Source: Mycobacterium sp.
Lineage (GTDB): Bacteria; Actinomycetota; Actinomycetes; Mycobacteriales; Mycobacteriaceae
NCBI RefSeq assembly: GCF_004298145.1
Contig: NZ_SCRH01000054.1
Coordinates: 62,001 to 126,000 of the forward strand
Length of the DNA stretch: 64,000 nt
Reading direction: 5' to 3'
Below are positions 1 to 8,947 of the stretch, piece by piece (the stretch's first letter is position 1; the number at the start of each line of letters is the position of its first letter). The translations under genes were made by a program, and so were the position numbers. The notes beneath the pieces are model-generated. The model made no database searches. It saw only the letters and a program-made list of their open reading frames with translations, and was not told where the DNA came from.

Positions 1-309
1 CGGCCGGCGATCTTCGGCGGTTTCGCCACCTCCGCCAAAGTTCGCCGAGACGCGGCGCGCCTCAGCGCCGACCTCGACCCCAAACACACCCTGGCCGCGA
101 GCCCGGCCATCGAGGGCTGCAAAAAACCGGTGCTGGTGCTTTGGGGCAACGCGGACAAGCTGTTCCCCATGGCCGACGCCGAGCGGCTCGTCAACGCCTT
201 CCCGCACGCCACACTGCACACCCTCGACGACAGCTCGACCTACGTCATGCTCGATCGGCCCGACGAAGCGGCCGGCGCTATTCGCGCGTTCATCAGTCCG
301 GGCGCGTGA
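1..309 (+). CDS. Alpha/beta hydrolase, C-terminal part (truncated by window edge)
   Basis: The reading frame is open from base 1 to a TGA at 307-309 and gives 102 residues of the C-terminal part of an alpha/beta-hydrolase-like protein. A strand ending VLVLWGNADKLFP looks like the strand carrying the catalytic acid, with D in GNAD. The expected catalytic His region near the end reads DDSSTYVMLDRP, so the usual His is not obvious and the enzyme may be divergent. The start, nucleophile elbow and substrate are outside the window. It ends 13 bases before the stop of the convergent gene at 323-1054. Confidence 0.6.
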   Translation, partial: RPAIFGGFATSAKVRRDAARLSADLDPKHTLAASPAIEGCKKPVLVLWGNADKLFPMADAERLVNAFPHATLHTLDDSSTYVMLDRPDEAAGAIRAFISPGA

Positions 310-322
310 AAGGAGAGCCGCG

Positions 323-1054
323 CTACAAGACGAATTCGCGGTCCCGCATATGCACGGGCACCCGGGGGTCTCGTTCGTGGATTTCGTCCACCGGCAGCGG
401 GGCTTCCGAGAAGACCGGAAGATAGGGCGCCGGATCGACGCCCCAGTTCCAGCGGCCGATTTCGGCGGCCGACCGGCGGCCGGACATGGCGCGCACGAAT
501 TCGAAGCGGTCGGCAACGACGCAACGCACCGCGCGGCCGTCGCCGATGATAGTGCCCCACTGCTCGACGGTGACGCGAAGCGGCGGCACGCCCTCGGCGG
601 CCACCCGGTCGGAGAACCGTCCTGACAACTCGTCAAGCGCCACCTTGACCGAGGCGTCGTCCCGCGCGGCGGGGCGATCCAACGCGGTGCGCAAATCGTG
701 TTCGCACATCGCCACGTCGGTGATGTAAAATCCGGCGGCCGTGGGATTTGCGCGGACCACCTCGTCGAGCTTCCCCAACGCCGACTTCGACTCATCCAGG
801 AGTTCTTGCCACGTTTGTGAACGGTCGGCCCGCCCGGGAAGAGGAGGGGTGAACTTGCCGGACTCCGGCGAGGATGCCGCGGTGCCGACGAGGTGAGCTA
901 TGACGTCGCGGATGGTGGCGCCCGGGGCCGTGGGCACCGGGGTGTCGGCCGCGTCTTCGGCAACCGAGCTCAACAGCTGGATGACACGGCCGCGGGTCTC
1001 GGCCCAAATGGCGCCGTAGTCACGAGCCCCTGCCGGTGTCGTATCCGTTCGCAC
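323..1054 (-). CDS. DinB/maleylpyruvate-isomerase-like (mycothiol-dependent fold) protein
   Basis: This 243-residue protein has the N-terminal four-helix layout of the DinB/maleylpyruvate isomerase N-terminal superfamily, which in actinobacteria is often linked to mycothiol-dependent chemistry. The sequence shows TIRDVIAHLVG, where the His is the usual first metal-ligand position, and a later ITDVAMCEHDLRTAL helix with a second His. I chose the GTG at 1052-1054 because GAGGGAGAG precedes it closely. An ATG 28 codons upstream would add a low-complexity leader overlapping the divergent promoter region. It is divergent from the amidohydrolase gene at 1237. Substrate unknown. Confidence 0.65.
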   Translation of the reverse strand: MRTDTTPAGARDYGAIWAETRGRVIQLLSSVAEDAADTPVPTAPGATIRDVIAHLVGTAASSPESGKFTPPLPGRADRSQTWQELLDESKSALGKLDEVVRANPTAAGFYITDVAMCEHDLRTALDRPAARDDASVKVALDELSGRFSDRVAAEGVPPLRVTVEQWGTIIGDGRAVRCVVADRFEFVRAMSGRRSAAEIGRWNWGVDPAPYLPVFSEAPLPVDEIHERDPRVPVHMRDREFVL

Positions 1055-1236
1055 AGACTCTCCCTCGATCGACTCGATTTGAGGATAGGGATCTGCGAAG
1101 TGCCCGTGGGCGATCGTCGGTGCAAATCCTGTTCTCATCTGGCCCGGTCAATTCGGGCCGCAATGGTGAGACGATCGACACAGCGGGCGGGCCGTGCGTT
1201 CGCCATCGAACCTGCAAGCGACCGATAGGAACACCG

Positions 1237-2385
1237 ATGTTCACACTGTTCAGCGTCGACGACCACATTGTGGAGCCAGCTCACGTATGGGTGGACCGCG
1301 TCCCGGCGAAATACCGCCACCGGGCGCCGCATGTGGTGGATGTCGACGGACGTCAGATCTGGGAGTGGGACGGCGGCCGCGAACTGACCATGGGTCTCAA
1401 TGCCGTTGCCGGTAAGCCCCGCGAGGAGTGGGGCATGGAGCCCGCCCGGTTCGAGGACATGATCCCTGGTTGCTACAACCCGGAGGAGCGTCGGAAAGAC
1501 TTGCTGTCCAACGGAATCTTCGCATCGGTCTCGTTTCCCTCGCTGCCCGGCTTCGGGGGACGGAAGTTCGCCACGTTCGAAGATAAGGAACTCGCGCTGG
1601 CATGCGTGAGGGCGTGGAACGACTACATGCTCGAGGAGTGGTGCGGTACGGGACCCGACGTCTTCGTGCCGATGCACATCCTGCCGGTGTGGGACATCGA
1701 CCTCGCGATCAAGGAGCACGAGCGTTGCGTCGGGTTGGGCAGTAAGTCGATCTGCTTCATCGAGGACCCGAACGTGGTCGGACTGCCGAACTTCCACGAC
1801 GGTTACTGGGAGCCGCTGTTCGCCGCCGCTCAGGCCGATCAGACGCCGATCTGCATGCACATCGGTTCGGGGGGTGCTCAGGTTTCACTCGACGGCGTGA
1901 ACCCGATGACGGAGATCGCGGCGGCGTTCGCATACGCGGCCCGGTCGTCGGTCAACTTGATGGTGAGCCCGTTGTTACGTAAGTATCCGGACGCGAAGGT
2001 CGTCTGGTCCGAGGGCGGCATCGGCTGGATCCCGGCTGCGATCGAGCGCGCAGACCGGCAGTGGGAGCGCCACCAGTACTGGTCACACGTGGAGAACGCG
2101 CAGATCAAACCGTCCGAGGTCGCCGAGCGCAGCATGTACTTCTGCATGATCGAGGAGCCGATCGGCATCAAGTATCGGTACGACTTCCGGGTCGACCGCA
2201 TTCTGTGGGAGTCCGACTACCCGCACGCCGACACCCCGTTCCCCAAGACGCAGGCGTCGGCGAAGGCCGTTTTCGACGGCATCCCGCAGGACGAAATCGA
2301 ACTGATGACGCACAAGAACGCAGAAGCACTGTTCCATTTCCCCTTGTCGCAGAGGCTGATCGCCCAATATCAGGCCTCGGCCTAG
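1237..2385 (+). CDS. Amidohydrolase-family metal-dependent hydrolase (Amidohydro_2 type)
   Basis: This is a 382-residue protein of the amidohydrolase-2/ACMSD-like TIM-barrel family, which is widespread in actinobacterial lipid and aromatic catabolism. It has the N-terminal SVDDHIVEP motif (DxH metal site near residue 7), a central CMHIGSGG His, and the C-terminal WESDYPHADTPFP block with the catalytic Asp. I chose the ATG at 1237 because it starts right at the conserved DDHIVEP strand and follows AGGA. The frame is open further upstream, but that part does not resemble the family. The LLM-type gene remnant follows 34 bases downstream. The substrate is not readable from the sequence. Confidence 0.8.
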   Translation: MFTLFSVDDHIVEPAHVWVDRVPAKYRHRAPHVVDVDGRQIWEWDGGRELTMGLNAVAGKPREEWGMEPARFEDMIPGCYNPEERRKDLLSNGIFASVSFPSLPGFGGRKFATFEDKELALACVRAWNDYMLEEWCGTGPDVFVPMHILPVWDIDLAIKEHERCVGLGSKSICFIEDPNVVGLPNFHDGYWEPLFAAAQADQTPICMHIGSGGAQVSLDGVNPMTEIAAAFAYAARSSVNLMVSPLLRKYPDAKVVWSEGGIGWIPAAIERADRQWERHQYWSHVENAQIKPSEVAERSMYFCMIEEPIGIKYRYDFRVDRILWESDYPHADTPFPKTQASAKAVFDGIPQDEIELMTHKNAEALFHFPLSQRLIAQYQASA

Positions 2386-2419
2386 GGAGCAGACGGATCG
2401 CTGAGGTATACAACCGACC

Positions 2420-3213
2420 GTGAAGGTAGGGATATACCTCGATCTGCGGAACCCGCCGCAGTGGCGTAAAGATTGGTCGCGGGTCCACGGCTTCGGCTTG
2501 GAACTCTGCGAGGAGGCTGACCGGCTCGGTGCCCACTCCGTCTGGCTGTCCGAGCATCACCTCTTCGATGACGGCTACTTGCCGCAGCCGTTGACCTTCG
2601 CCGCGGCGGTGGCCGCGCGCACTCGGCAGATCCGCATCGGGACCGCGGTATTGCTGGCGCCGTTTCGCCCCGCCGTCGAAATCGCCGAAGATGCCGCCAT
2701 CGTCGACGCGATCAGCAACGGCCGCTTGGAGCTCGGCTTCGGCGCGGGTTATCGACGACCCGAATTCGAGTCCTATGCAGCCGACATCGATCGGCGCTAC
2801 GCCGAAATCGACACTCGCGTCCGCGCCCTGCGTGCACTCTGGCGGGAGGGCCGGGTCCCACCCGCCCCGACGCAGGCTCCGGTGCCGATCTGGCTGGGCT
2901 ACACCGGCCCCCGCGGAGCACGACGGGCCGGACTACTCGGAGAGGGCTTGCGGGCGATATCCCCCGATCTCTACCCGCCCTACCGACAAGGCCTCGTCGA
3001 CGGTGGCCACGACGCGTCCTCGGCCCCAAGCGATCACGCGCCGGTGGCATCGCCGGCGGCATGGGGAGCCTGCTCTACGGAACGCCGGAAGATGCCGCCG
3101 TACCAATCAACAACTACACCGCGGGACCACCGGTGCAAACCGTGTTCATCTGGGCATCCCTCGGTGGGATGAACGAGGAACTGACAATGCGGCACGTGCA
3201 AAACCATCTGTAA
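2420..3213 (+). pseudogene. LLM-class flavin-dependent oxidoreductase, frameshifted remnant
   Basis: The first ~195 codons encode a luciferase-like monooxygenase-family flavin oxidoreductase. Visible features are the WLSEHHLFDDGY strand, IRIGTAVLLAPFRPAV, and a GRLELGFGAGYR segment. After about 3010 the frame turns into low-quality sequence. The expected C-terminus (GGIAGGMGSLLYGTPEDA ... FIWASLGGMNEEL) is readable in another frame from about 3045 to the TAA at 3211-3213. The joined product would be about 40 residues shorter than the usual ~310, so both a frameshift and an internal deletion are likely. A sequencing error could explain the shift but not the missing stretch. Probably non-functional. 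Confidence 0.7.
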
Positions 3214-3230
3214 TGGCTTGGCGCCCTTGA

Positions 3231-4298
3231 TCAGTTAAAGCTGTCGAGAGTGTCCAGGTCCTCCATGGCCGCGGCGAAGCGACGTCCCATCGACACCGCG
3301 AACCGGTCGGGTTGCATCTCGACCGGGGTCAGGATGTTCAGATAGCCGTGCATCATGTGCCGGCGGTGGGCAGTGAAGGCGGCATCCAGGCTCGGTACCT
3401 CCTCCGCGCCGGTCCTGCGCAACTCCTCGATATACAGCGCAAGCAAGTCACGCTCTGAGTTCCGCCGGTCCTCCGTCGTCAGGGCGCCGGTGAGGAAGTA
3501 CGTGACGTCCCAGATGTAGGGACCCCGCCCCATCGCCTGGAAATCACAGAAACCGAGCTCGCCAGAAGGTTCGCGAAAGGTGTTGCCCAGGTGGGCATCT
3601 CCGTGCACAAGGGCCTGCGGCAGGTCCGTATCCGTCGCGAACATCTCGTGCAGTGCCGACTCGATCCTGCCGCGGTCACGCAGGGCCCCGCCGAGAAAGC
3701 CGGCACGCTCACGCTCGATGTAGTCGTCGAAGTGGCTCGGCTGCACCAAGAAACTCATCAGTTGAGCAACCGACGCGACGTCGGTGACACGCTCGTGTAC
3801 GTCAAGGCCGCGTGCGCGCCAGAATGCCCCCTGCATGGCGGCGAGCTGACGCACGCCGTCCGCCACCGTGTCGACATCCAGCGGCTCTTCGCAGTCGCCG
3901 AACCGAACGCCGCGCATGCCAAGGTCTTCCAGTATCACGATTGCCTGACCCACGTCGTCCATTCCGGCGAAGTAGGCGCGGGGTTGGTGGACGGCGTCAA
4001 TCAACGTCTCGGCCAGGTATTCGTAGTAGAGCACTTCTCCAGCGAACGCAGCCGCCGAAGTGAATTCGTGATCGACGAAGTCGCCCTTCAAAAACATCGT
4101 TGGCGGCAGGCGGTGCGGGTTGTCCGCGTACTGGATGCGCAGTCGCAAGCTGCTGGCCGAGCCCTGACGGAGATCGGCGATCTCGACCGCGGCGATCCGG
4201 GTCTCCGGGAAACCGCGTGACAGCGCCCTGGCCACAAACTCGGCATCGAGTTCTTCCAGCCGCTTCGGGAGCGCCGCGGTTCCGTCGGAGTCGATCAC
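3231..4298 (-). CDS. Aminoglycoside-phosphotransferase-fold (APH) family protein
   Basis: This 355-residue kinase-fold protein carries the APH catalytic loop LVHGDAHLGNTF and the metal-binding segment GFCDFQAMGRGPYIWDV (the DFQ Asp replaces the DFG motif). Such proteins are common next to fadE genes in mycobacteria, but their small-molecule substrates are mostly unknown. The GTG at 4296-4298 is taken as start. Further upstream codons give an arginine-rich stretch that looks non-coding and would run into the divergent promoter shared with the hydrolase at 4421. It converges with the LLM remnant. Confidence 0.75.
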   Translation of the reverse strand: MIDSDGTAALPKRLEELDAEFVARALSRGFPETRIAAVEIADLRQGSASSLRLRIQYADNPHRLPPTMFLKGDFVDHEFTSAAAFAGEVLYYEYLAETLIDAVHQPRAYFAGMDDVGQAIVILEDLGMRGVRFGDCEEPLDVDTVADGVRQLAAMQGAFWRARGLDVHERVTDVASVAQLMSFLVQPSHFDDYIERERAGFLGGALRDRGRIESALHEMFATDTDLPQALVHGDAHLGNTFREPSGELGFCDFQAMGRGPYIWDVTYFLTGALTTEDRRNSERDLLALYIEELRRTGAEEVPSLDAAFTAHRRHMMHGYLNILTPVEMQPDRFAVSMGRRFAAAMEDLDTLDSFN

Positions 4299-4420
4299 TC
4301 GACGTACCGTAACCCGCCGAACCCGGACTTTAACCCGCCGAAAAGCCGGTTTGCGGGTGCGGGGCGCGCCATAAACGGCCAACCGCAGTCCGCATCGACG
4401 GTGTGAATAGATTGCACTCT

Positions 4421-5299
4421 ATGGCTGCGCAGAAGTTGAGTATCGCGTCCGCTGACGTCACGCTGACCGCCGATGTCTTTGGCGATGACAGCAACCCCCC
4501 GGTTGTCCTGCTGCACGGAGGCGGCCAAACTCGACATTCCTGGTCGGCGACCGCCGCCGATCTCGGCGCCCGGGACTGGTACGCGCTGACCGTCGACCTG
4601 CGGGGTCACGGCGAGAGCGGATGGTCGACCGACGGCGTGTACACGCTCGACCGATTCGCCGCCGATGTCATTCGCATCGTCGAATTCCTCGGTCGCCCAC
4701 CGGTGCTCGTGGGCGCGTCGCTCGGGGGGAACGCGTCACTGGCGGCGTTGGGCCTTCGCGGGGATCTGGCGCTCGGCCTTGTGCTTGTCGACGTGTCACC
4801 ATTCCTGCAGCCCAGCGGCGCCGAGAGAATACGGGGATTCATGATGGCGCATGCCCATGAGGGCTTCGCGTCGCTCGAAGAGGCCGCTGACGACATCGCG
4901 GCGTACCTGCCGCACCGACCCCGGCCCCGGAATCTGGAAGGGCTGCGAAAAAACCTCCGAGAGGTCGACGGGCGATGGTTCTGGCACTGGGACCCGGCCT
5001 TTCTCGCCACTCCGGATAACCAAGCGGTGCAACGCGATACGTTGATCGATCCGGCTCGGCTGGGCGCGGCGGCCCGGGATTTGAGGGTTCCCACCCTACT
5101 GGTCCGCGGCGGGAAGTCCGACGTGCTCAGCATCGACGACGCCGTCCGGTTCCTGGAGCTCGTTCCGCACGCGGAGTTCGCTTCGGTTGCGGATGCTCAC
5201 CATATGGTCGCCGGCGACGACAACGCGGTGTTCGAGCAGGTGCTGTGGGACTTCCTCGACCGCAGGGTCCGCTCGCGGCTGCAGGTGTTACCCGCCTAG
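4421..5299 (+). CDS. Alpha/beta-fold hydrolase
   Basis: This 292-residue single-domain alpha/beta hydrolase has a complete set of catalytic features: oxyanion segment VVLLHGGGQTRHSW, nucleophile elbow VGASLGG (Ser), acid strand LLVRGGKSDVLS, and catalytic His in DAHHMVAGDD. The ATG at 4421 was preferred over an in-frame GTG at 4403 because the family similarity begins just after it. It heads a plus-strand run that continues into an ACAD pair about 140 bases later, so a thioesterase or ester-hydrolase role in the same degradation route is plausible but inferred. Confidence 0.8.
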   Translation: MAAQKLSIASADVTLTADVFGDDSNPPVVLLHGGGQTRHSWSATAADLGARDWYALTVDLRGHGESGWSTDGVYTLDRFAADVIRIVEFLGRPPVLVGASLGGNASLAALGLRGDLALGLVLVDVSPFLQPSGAERIRGFMMAHAHEGFASLEEAADDIAAYLPHRPRPRNLEGLRKNLREVDGRWFWHWDPAFLATPDNQAVQRDTLIDPARLGAAARDLRVPTLLVRGGKSDVLSIDDAVRFLELVPHAEFASVADAHHMVAGDDNAVFEQVLWDFLDRRVRSRLQVLPA

Positions 5300-5437
5300 C
5301 TGGCGCCTCGAGAAAGGCCTTGCAAAAGCCGAAAAGCCCACTCTCACCCCAGACGGTGGTCAGCGGCCGTTGGTGGTTGGTTCAATGTGGCTTGAACGGG
5401 CGAAACGAGCCCGTAACCACACGAGAGGAAGCCGGCG

Positions 5438-6649
5438 GTGGAACAGGAGTCGCGTGAGCAATTCCGGACTCGTGTGCGCAGTTGGTGCGAAGAGAACGTC
5501 CCCAAGGGCTGGCGGGAAACCCAGGCCGGCGCCGACGAGGACGCGGTGGTTGCCTTTCAACGCCGGTGGCGCGCGACGCTGCAGTCGGGTGGGTTTCTGG
5601 CGCCACACTGGCCCACGAGTTTGGGTGGCTCCGACATGCCGCTGCCCCAGCAGGCCATCTTGGCGGAGGAAATGGCGAGGGCCGACGCCCCGCGCCTGAC
5701 GCTCTACCAGATCGCGATCTACAACGCGGCTCCCGCGATCCTGCACTTCGGCACCGACGAGCAAAAGAGCCGGTTCCTGCCCGGAATTCAGGACGGTGAG
5801 GTGTGGTGCCAGGGGTTCTCGGAGCCGGGCGCCGGCTCCGATCTGGCGTCGCTGTCCACACGGGCCGAGCGGCGGGGCGACGGGTACGTCCTCAATGGGC
5901 AGAAGATCTGGACCAGTTGGGCCATGCACTCCGACTGGTGCTTCATCCTGGTTCGAACCGACCGCGACGCGCCCAAGCGCCGTGGCATCAGCTACCTCTT
6001 GATGGACATGCGCAGCCCGGGCATCACCGTTCGCCCGATCGAACAGGCCACCGGCGCCGCTGAATTCTGCGAGCTCTTCCTCAACGATGTCGAAGTCCCG
6101 GTGGCCAATCGACTCGGCCCCGAAAACGAGGGCTGGCAGGTCGCCCAAACGACGCTCGCCTCGGAGCGCGGCGTCAGCATTCTCGAGCTCGCCGAGCGGC
6201 TGCACCGAAACGGATTGCAGCACTTGATCGCAACCGCCGCGGGCTGGGCCATGGAAGACGGCTCACCCGCGCTGGCCGACCCGATGGTCCGCGAGCGGAT
6301 CGCCGGCTTCTATGGTGAAGTGCAGATTCTGCGGGCCATGTGTCAGCACCTGATCGAGTCCATGGTGTCGCGCGGGGGCGTGGGGACCGAGGCCTCGATC
6401 ATCAAGCTGTACTACAGCGAACTCCTGCAGCGATTGATGGATTTCGCCACGCAAGTGCGCGGGCTGCCCGGCCAACTCCAATATCAGCTGCTGCTGTCCG
6501 GCGGCTGGGAGACGGGCAATTGGCTGGGTGACTTCCTGAACTCCTATTCGTGGACGATTGCGGGCGGCTCCAACGAAATTCAGCGCAACATCATCGGCGA
6601 GCAGCACCTCGGTCTACCGCGCGAACCGCGCGCACCAGGCGACAGTTAA
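5438..6649 (+). CDS. Acyl-CoA dehydrogenase, large-type subunit
   Basis: This is a 403-residue FAD-dependent acyl-CoA dehydrogenase. Near residue 122 it has WCQGFSEPGAGSDL, the flavin/substrate loop. Near the C-terminus it has GGSNEIQRNIIGEQ, the FAD-binding signature. The GTG start follows GAGAGGAAG. Ten bases after its stop comes a second, smaller ACAD gene. Adjacent large/small FadE genes in actinobacteria are known to form alpha2beta2 enzymes that oxidise steroid side-chain or other bulky acyl-CoAs, so these two probably form one enzyme. The natural acyl-CoA cannot be read from the sequence. Confidence 0.88.
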   Translation: MEQESREQFRTRVRSWCEENVPKGWRETQAGADEDAVVAFQRRWRATLQSGGFLAPHWPTSLGGSDMPLPQQAILAEEMARADAPRLTLYQIAIYNAAPAILHFGTDEQKSRFLPGIQDGEVWCQGFSEPGAGSDLASLSTRAERRGDGYVLNGQKIWTSWAMHSDWCFILVRTDRDAPKRRGISYLLMDMRSPGITVRPIEQATGAAEFCELFLNDVEVPVANRLGPENEGWQVAQTTLASERGVSILELAERLHRNGLQHLIATAAGWAMEDGSPALADPMVRERIAGFYGEVQILRAMCQHLIESMVSRGGVGTEASIIKLYYSELLQRLMDFATQVRGLPGQLQYQLLLSGGWETGNWLGDFLNSYSWTIAGGSNEIQRNIIGEQHLGLPREPRAPGDS

Positions 6650-6659
6650 GGAGACCTCG

Positions 6660-7799
6660 GTGAACGAACTCGACGGGTTGCGCGAGATGGTGCGCAACCT
6701 CTTCGACGGTCGCGCATCGTCGGAGCACGTGCGCGCCGCGCTCGACACGCCGGATGGTTACGACACGAACCTGTGGCAAACCGTCGCCGAGTTGGATCTG
6801 CTTGGCTTGCTGGTGCCCGAACAGTTCGGGGGCGTGGGAGCGGGCCTTCCAGAAATCGCGGTCGTGCTGCACGAGATAGGCCGCCGCACAGTGCCTTTGC
6901 CCATCGTCTCCAGCGCCGTGCTGGCTCCGACGGCGCTGCTGCACGGCGACAACCAAAGCCTGGCCGCCGAGATGCTGCCCGCTCTGGCGACCGGTGAGCG
7001 GCGCGCCGCCGTCGTCGTGGGTGGCCCCGATGGCGAACTGACCCCGGCGGTGTGGGCGTTGAAATGGGGTGAGCGGCGGGGAGACTACGTGCTCAACGGT
7101 GTGGCCGGCTTCGTGCTGGACGCCCCCGGCGCCGACGACCTCATCGTCGCCGCGCGCGGCGAAGACGGGCTGCTCGTCGCCGCCGTCGACGCCCGGGAGG
7201 CGGCGGTCATCGCCGCGGCCACCACGGACCGAACCCGCCGGCTCGGCACGGTTACCCTGGACGGCGCTGCGGTGCCGGCGGCGCGGGTGTTGGCTCGCGG
7301 CGACGCGGCCGGGGCATTGGTCGCGCGCGTGCAGGCGGTGGCGGCGTTCGCGATCGCGTGTGATGCGGTCGGGCTGGCAGAACGGACCATGGAGCGGACC
7401 GCGTCCTACGCGCAGGTGCGCCAGCAGTTCGGCCGAGCGATCGGTTCCTTCCAGGCGATCAAACACAAGTGCGCCGATATGGCCGTGGCCGTCGAGTGCA
7501 GCCGGGCGGCCCTGTCGCTGGCCCTCGACGCCCTGCGCGGCCGGCCGGACGAGCAGGATGGGCCCGCGGACGTTGCCGCCGTCTCGACCGCCAAGGCCTA
7601 CGCGTGCGATGCCGCGGTGACCGTATGCGGCGATGCGATCCAGGCGCACGGCGGTATCGGCTTCACCTGGGAGCACGACGCGCACCTGTGGCTCAAGCGT
7701 GCCCTGCTCGACCGGGCGCTTTTCGGGTCGCCTTCCTGGCACCGCCGCCGCGTCGCCGACGCGGTGTTGCCGACCGAGACGGCGCTCGCCAACGGCTGA
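6660..7799 (+). CDS. Acyl-CoA dehydrogenase, small-type subunit
   Basis: This 379-residue ACAD partner starts at the GTG 6660, directly after AAGGAG. It has the helical N-terminal domain (LDLLGLLVPEQFGGVG), the ARQ..FGRAIGSFQAIKHKCADMA dimer helix region and the C-terminal QAHGGIGFTWEHDAHL block seen in beta subunits of paired mycobacterial FadE enzymes. The middle beta domain lacks the strict GFSEPGAGSD loop of the large subunit, which fits a heteromeric partner. Its stop overlaps the next start as ATGA-type coupling, so the hypothetical protein downstream is probably co-translated. Confidence 0.85.
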   Translation: MNELDGLREMVRNLFDGRASSEHVRAALDTPDGYDTNLWQTVAELDLLGLLVPEQFGGVGAGLPEIAVVLHEIGRRTVPLPIVSSAVLAPTALLHGDNQSLAAEMLPALATGERRAAVVVGGPDGELTPAVWALKWGERRGDYVLNGVAGFVLDAPGADDLIVAARGEDGLLVAAVDAREAAVIAAATTDRTRRLGTVTLDGAAVPAARVLARGDAAGALVARVQAVAAFAIACDAVGLAERTMERTASYAQVRQQFGRAIGSFQAIKHKCADMAVAVECSRAALSLALDALRGRPDEQDGPADVAAVSTAKAYACDAAVTVCGDAIQAHGGIGFTWEHDAHLWLKRALLDRALFGSPSWHRRRVADAVLPTETALANG

Positions 7800-8935
7800 T
7801 GCTGACTCCCTACGACGATCTGCCGATCCACCAGCTCGCCACGACCCTCGACCACGTTGCATCGTCGGATCCGCGATGGTTCGACCGGTACTGGTTCGTC
7901 GCCTACGACGAGCAGGGACGGCTGGCGTTGGCGACTGGGCTCGGGGTCTACAAGAACACCGGCGTCGTCGACGGATTCGCGTCCGTAGTGCGAAATGGCG
8001 TGCAGCGCAACATCCGGGCCTCCCGGGCGTTGCGCCCCGATTTCGCTCCCTCGGTGGGTCCGCTGCGCATCGAGGTGATCGAGGGTCTGCGGACGTTCCG
8101 CCTGGTGTGCGAGGAGACCACCGACTTGCCGGTGGCGTTCGACCTGCGGTGGGACGCCGGATTCGACGCGTTCGAGGAGCAGCACCACTTCAAACGCGTG
8201 GCGGGCGTCGTCGTCGAAGACTACCGACGCTTCTACCAACACGGGCGGGCCAGCGGCACCGTCACCGCCGCGGGCAACACGGTGTCTGGAGAGTTCTGGA
8301 GCTTCCGCGACCGCTCGTTCGGCGTCCGTCCGGGGATGGGGGGGCCGATGCCGCCCTCGGCCGCCGACGCTTTGGCGTCCGACACGTCGGGCGGGGTGAC
8401 GGTGCGTTCGCAGCCTTCTCTGACGTTCGGCGGCGCCTTCGCCACCGCCGAACTGAGCGGTGTGTGCACGTTCGCCGAGGCGGCCGACGGTTCGCTGCTC
8501 GCGCTCGACGGTCGCACGATACGCCGGGACGGCGGGACTCCCGACGCGTTCACCGCCGTCTCGCACGAGCTCGCTTTTCATCCCAACGGGGTCGTGCGCT
8601 CGGGCGAACTTGAATTCGGCACCGAATCGGGCACGACGATTTCGCTGACGTTCAGCGAACTGATGGCCCCGCTGGCCTACGTCGGCTTCGGGTATCTCGA
8701 TGGGTTCGATGACGGGCTCGGCCTGGGCGCCTACCGCGGCCCGCGGCTGATGGAGACGGATTCCTATGACGTCTCCGATGTCTGCGCGATCCGAGACCGC
8801 TCGCAGACAAGGCAATTCGGCGCCTTCACGCTGTTGGACCAGCCGCTTCGGATCACCATTGACGGCCGCCCTGGGTGCATGGAGGGGGTCGGCGGCCTAC
8901 GTCGAGGCCACCACAAGTACCGGCTCGGAACGTAA
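7799..8935 (+). CDS. Conserved protein of unknown function, AttH/CrtC-like beta-rich fold suspected
   Basis: I do not recognise a defined function for this 378-residue protein. It starts at an ATG overlapping the preceding ACAD stop. It has no signal peptide or membrane segment, is rich in predicted beta strands, and contains repeated G-T-V...G-E-F type strands (for example SGTVTAAGNTVSGEFW) followed by RDRSFGVR. That pattern recalls lipocalin-like AttH/CrtC proteins and is loosely shared with the two paralogues at 28708-30737. Its position between an ACAD pair and an APH-fold kinase suggests a part in the same catabolic unit. Confidence 0.6.
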   Translation: MLTPYDDLPIHQLATTLDHVASSDPRWFDRYWFVAYDEQGRLALATGLGVYKNTGVVDGFASVVRNGVQRNIRASRALRPDFAPSVGPLRIEVIEGLRTFRLVCEETTDLPVAFDLRWDAGFDAFEEQHHFKRVAGVVVEDYRRFYQHGRASGTVTAAGNTVSGEFWSFRDRSFGVRPGMGGPMPPSAADALASDTSGGVTVRSQPSLTFGGAFATAELSGVCTFAEAADGSLLALDGRTIRRDGGTPDAFTAVSHELAFHPNGVVRSGELEFGTESGTTISLTFSELMAPLAYVGFGYLDGFDDGLGLGAYRGPRLMETDSYDVSDVCAIRDRSQTRQFGAFTLLDQPLRITIDGRPGCMEGVGGLRRGHHKYRLGT

Positions 8936-8947
8936 CGCGGCAAGGGG

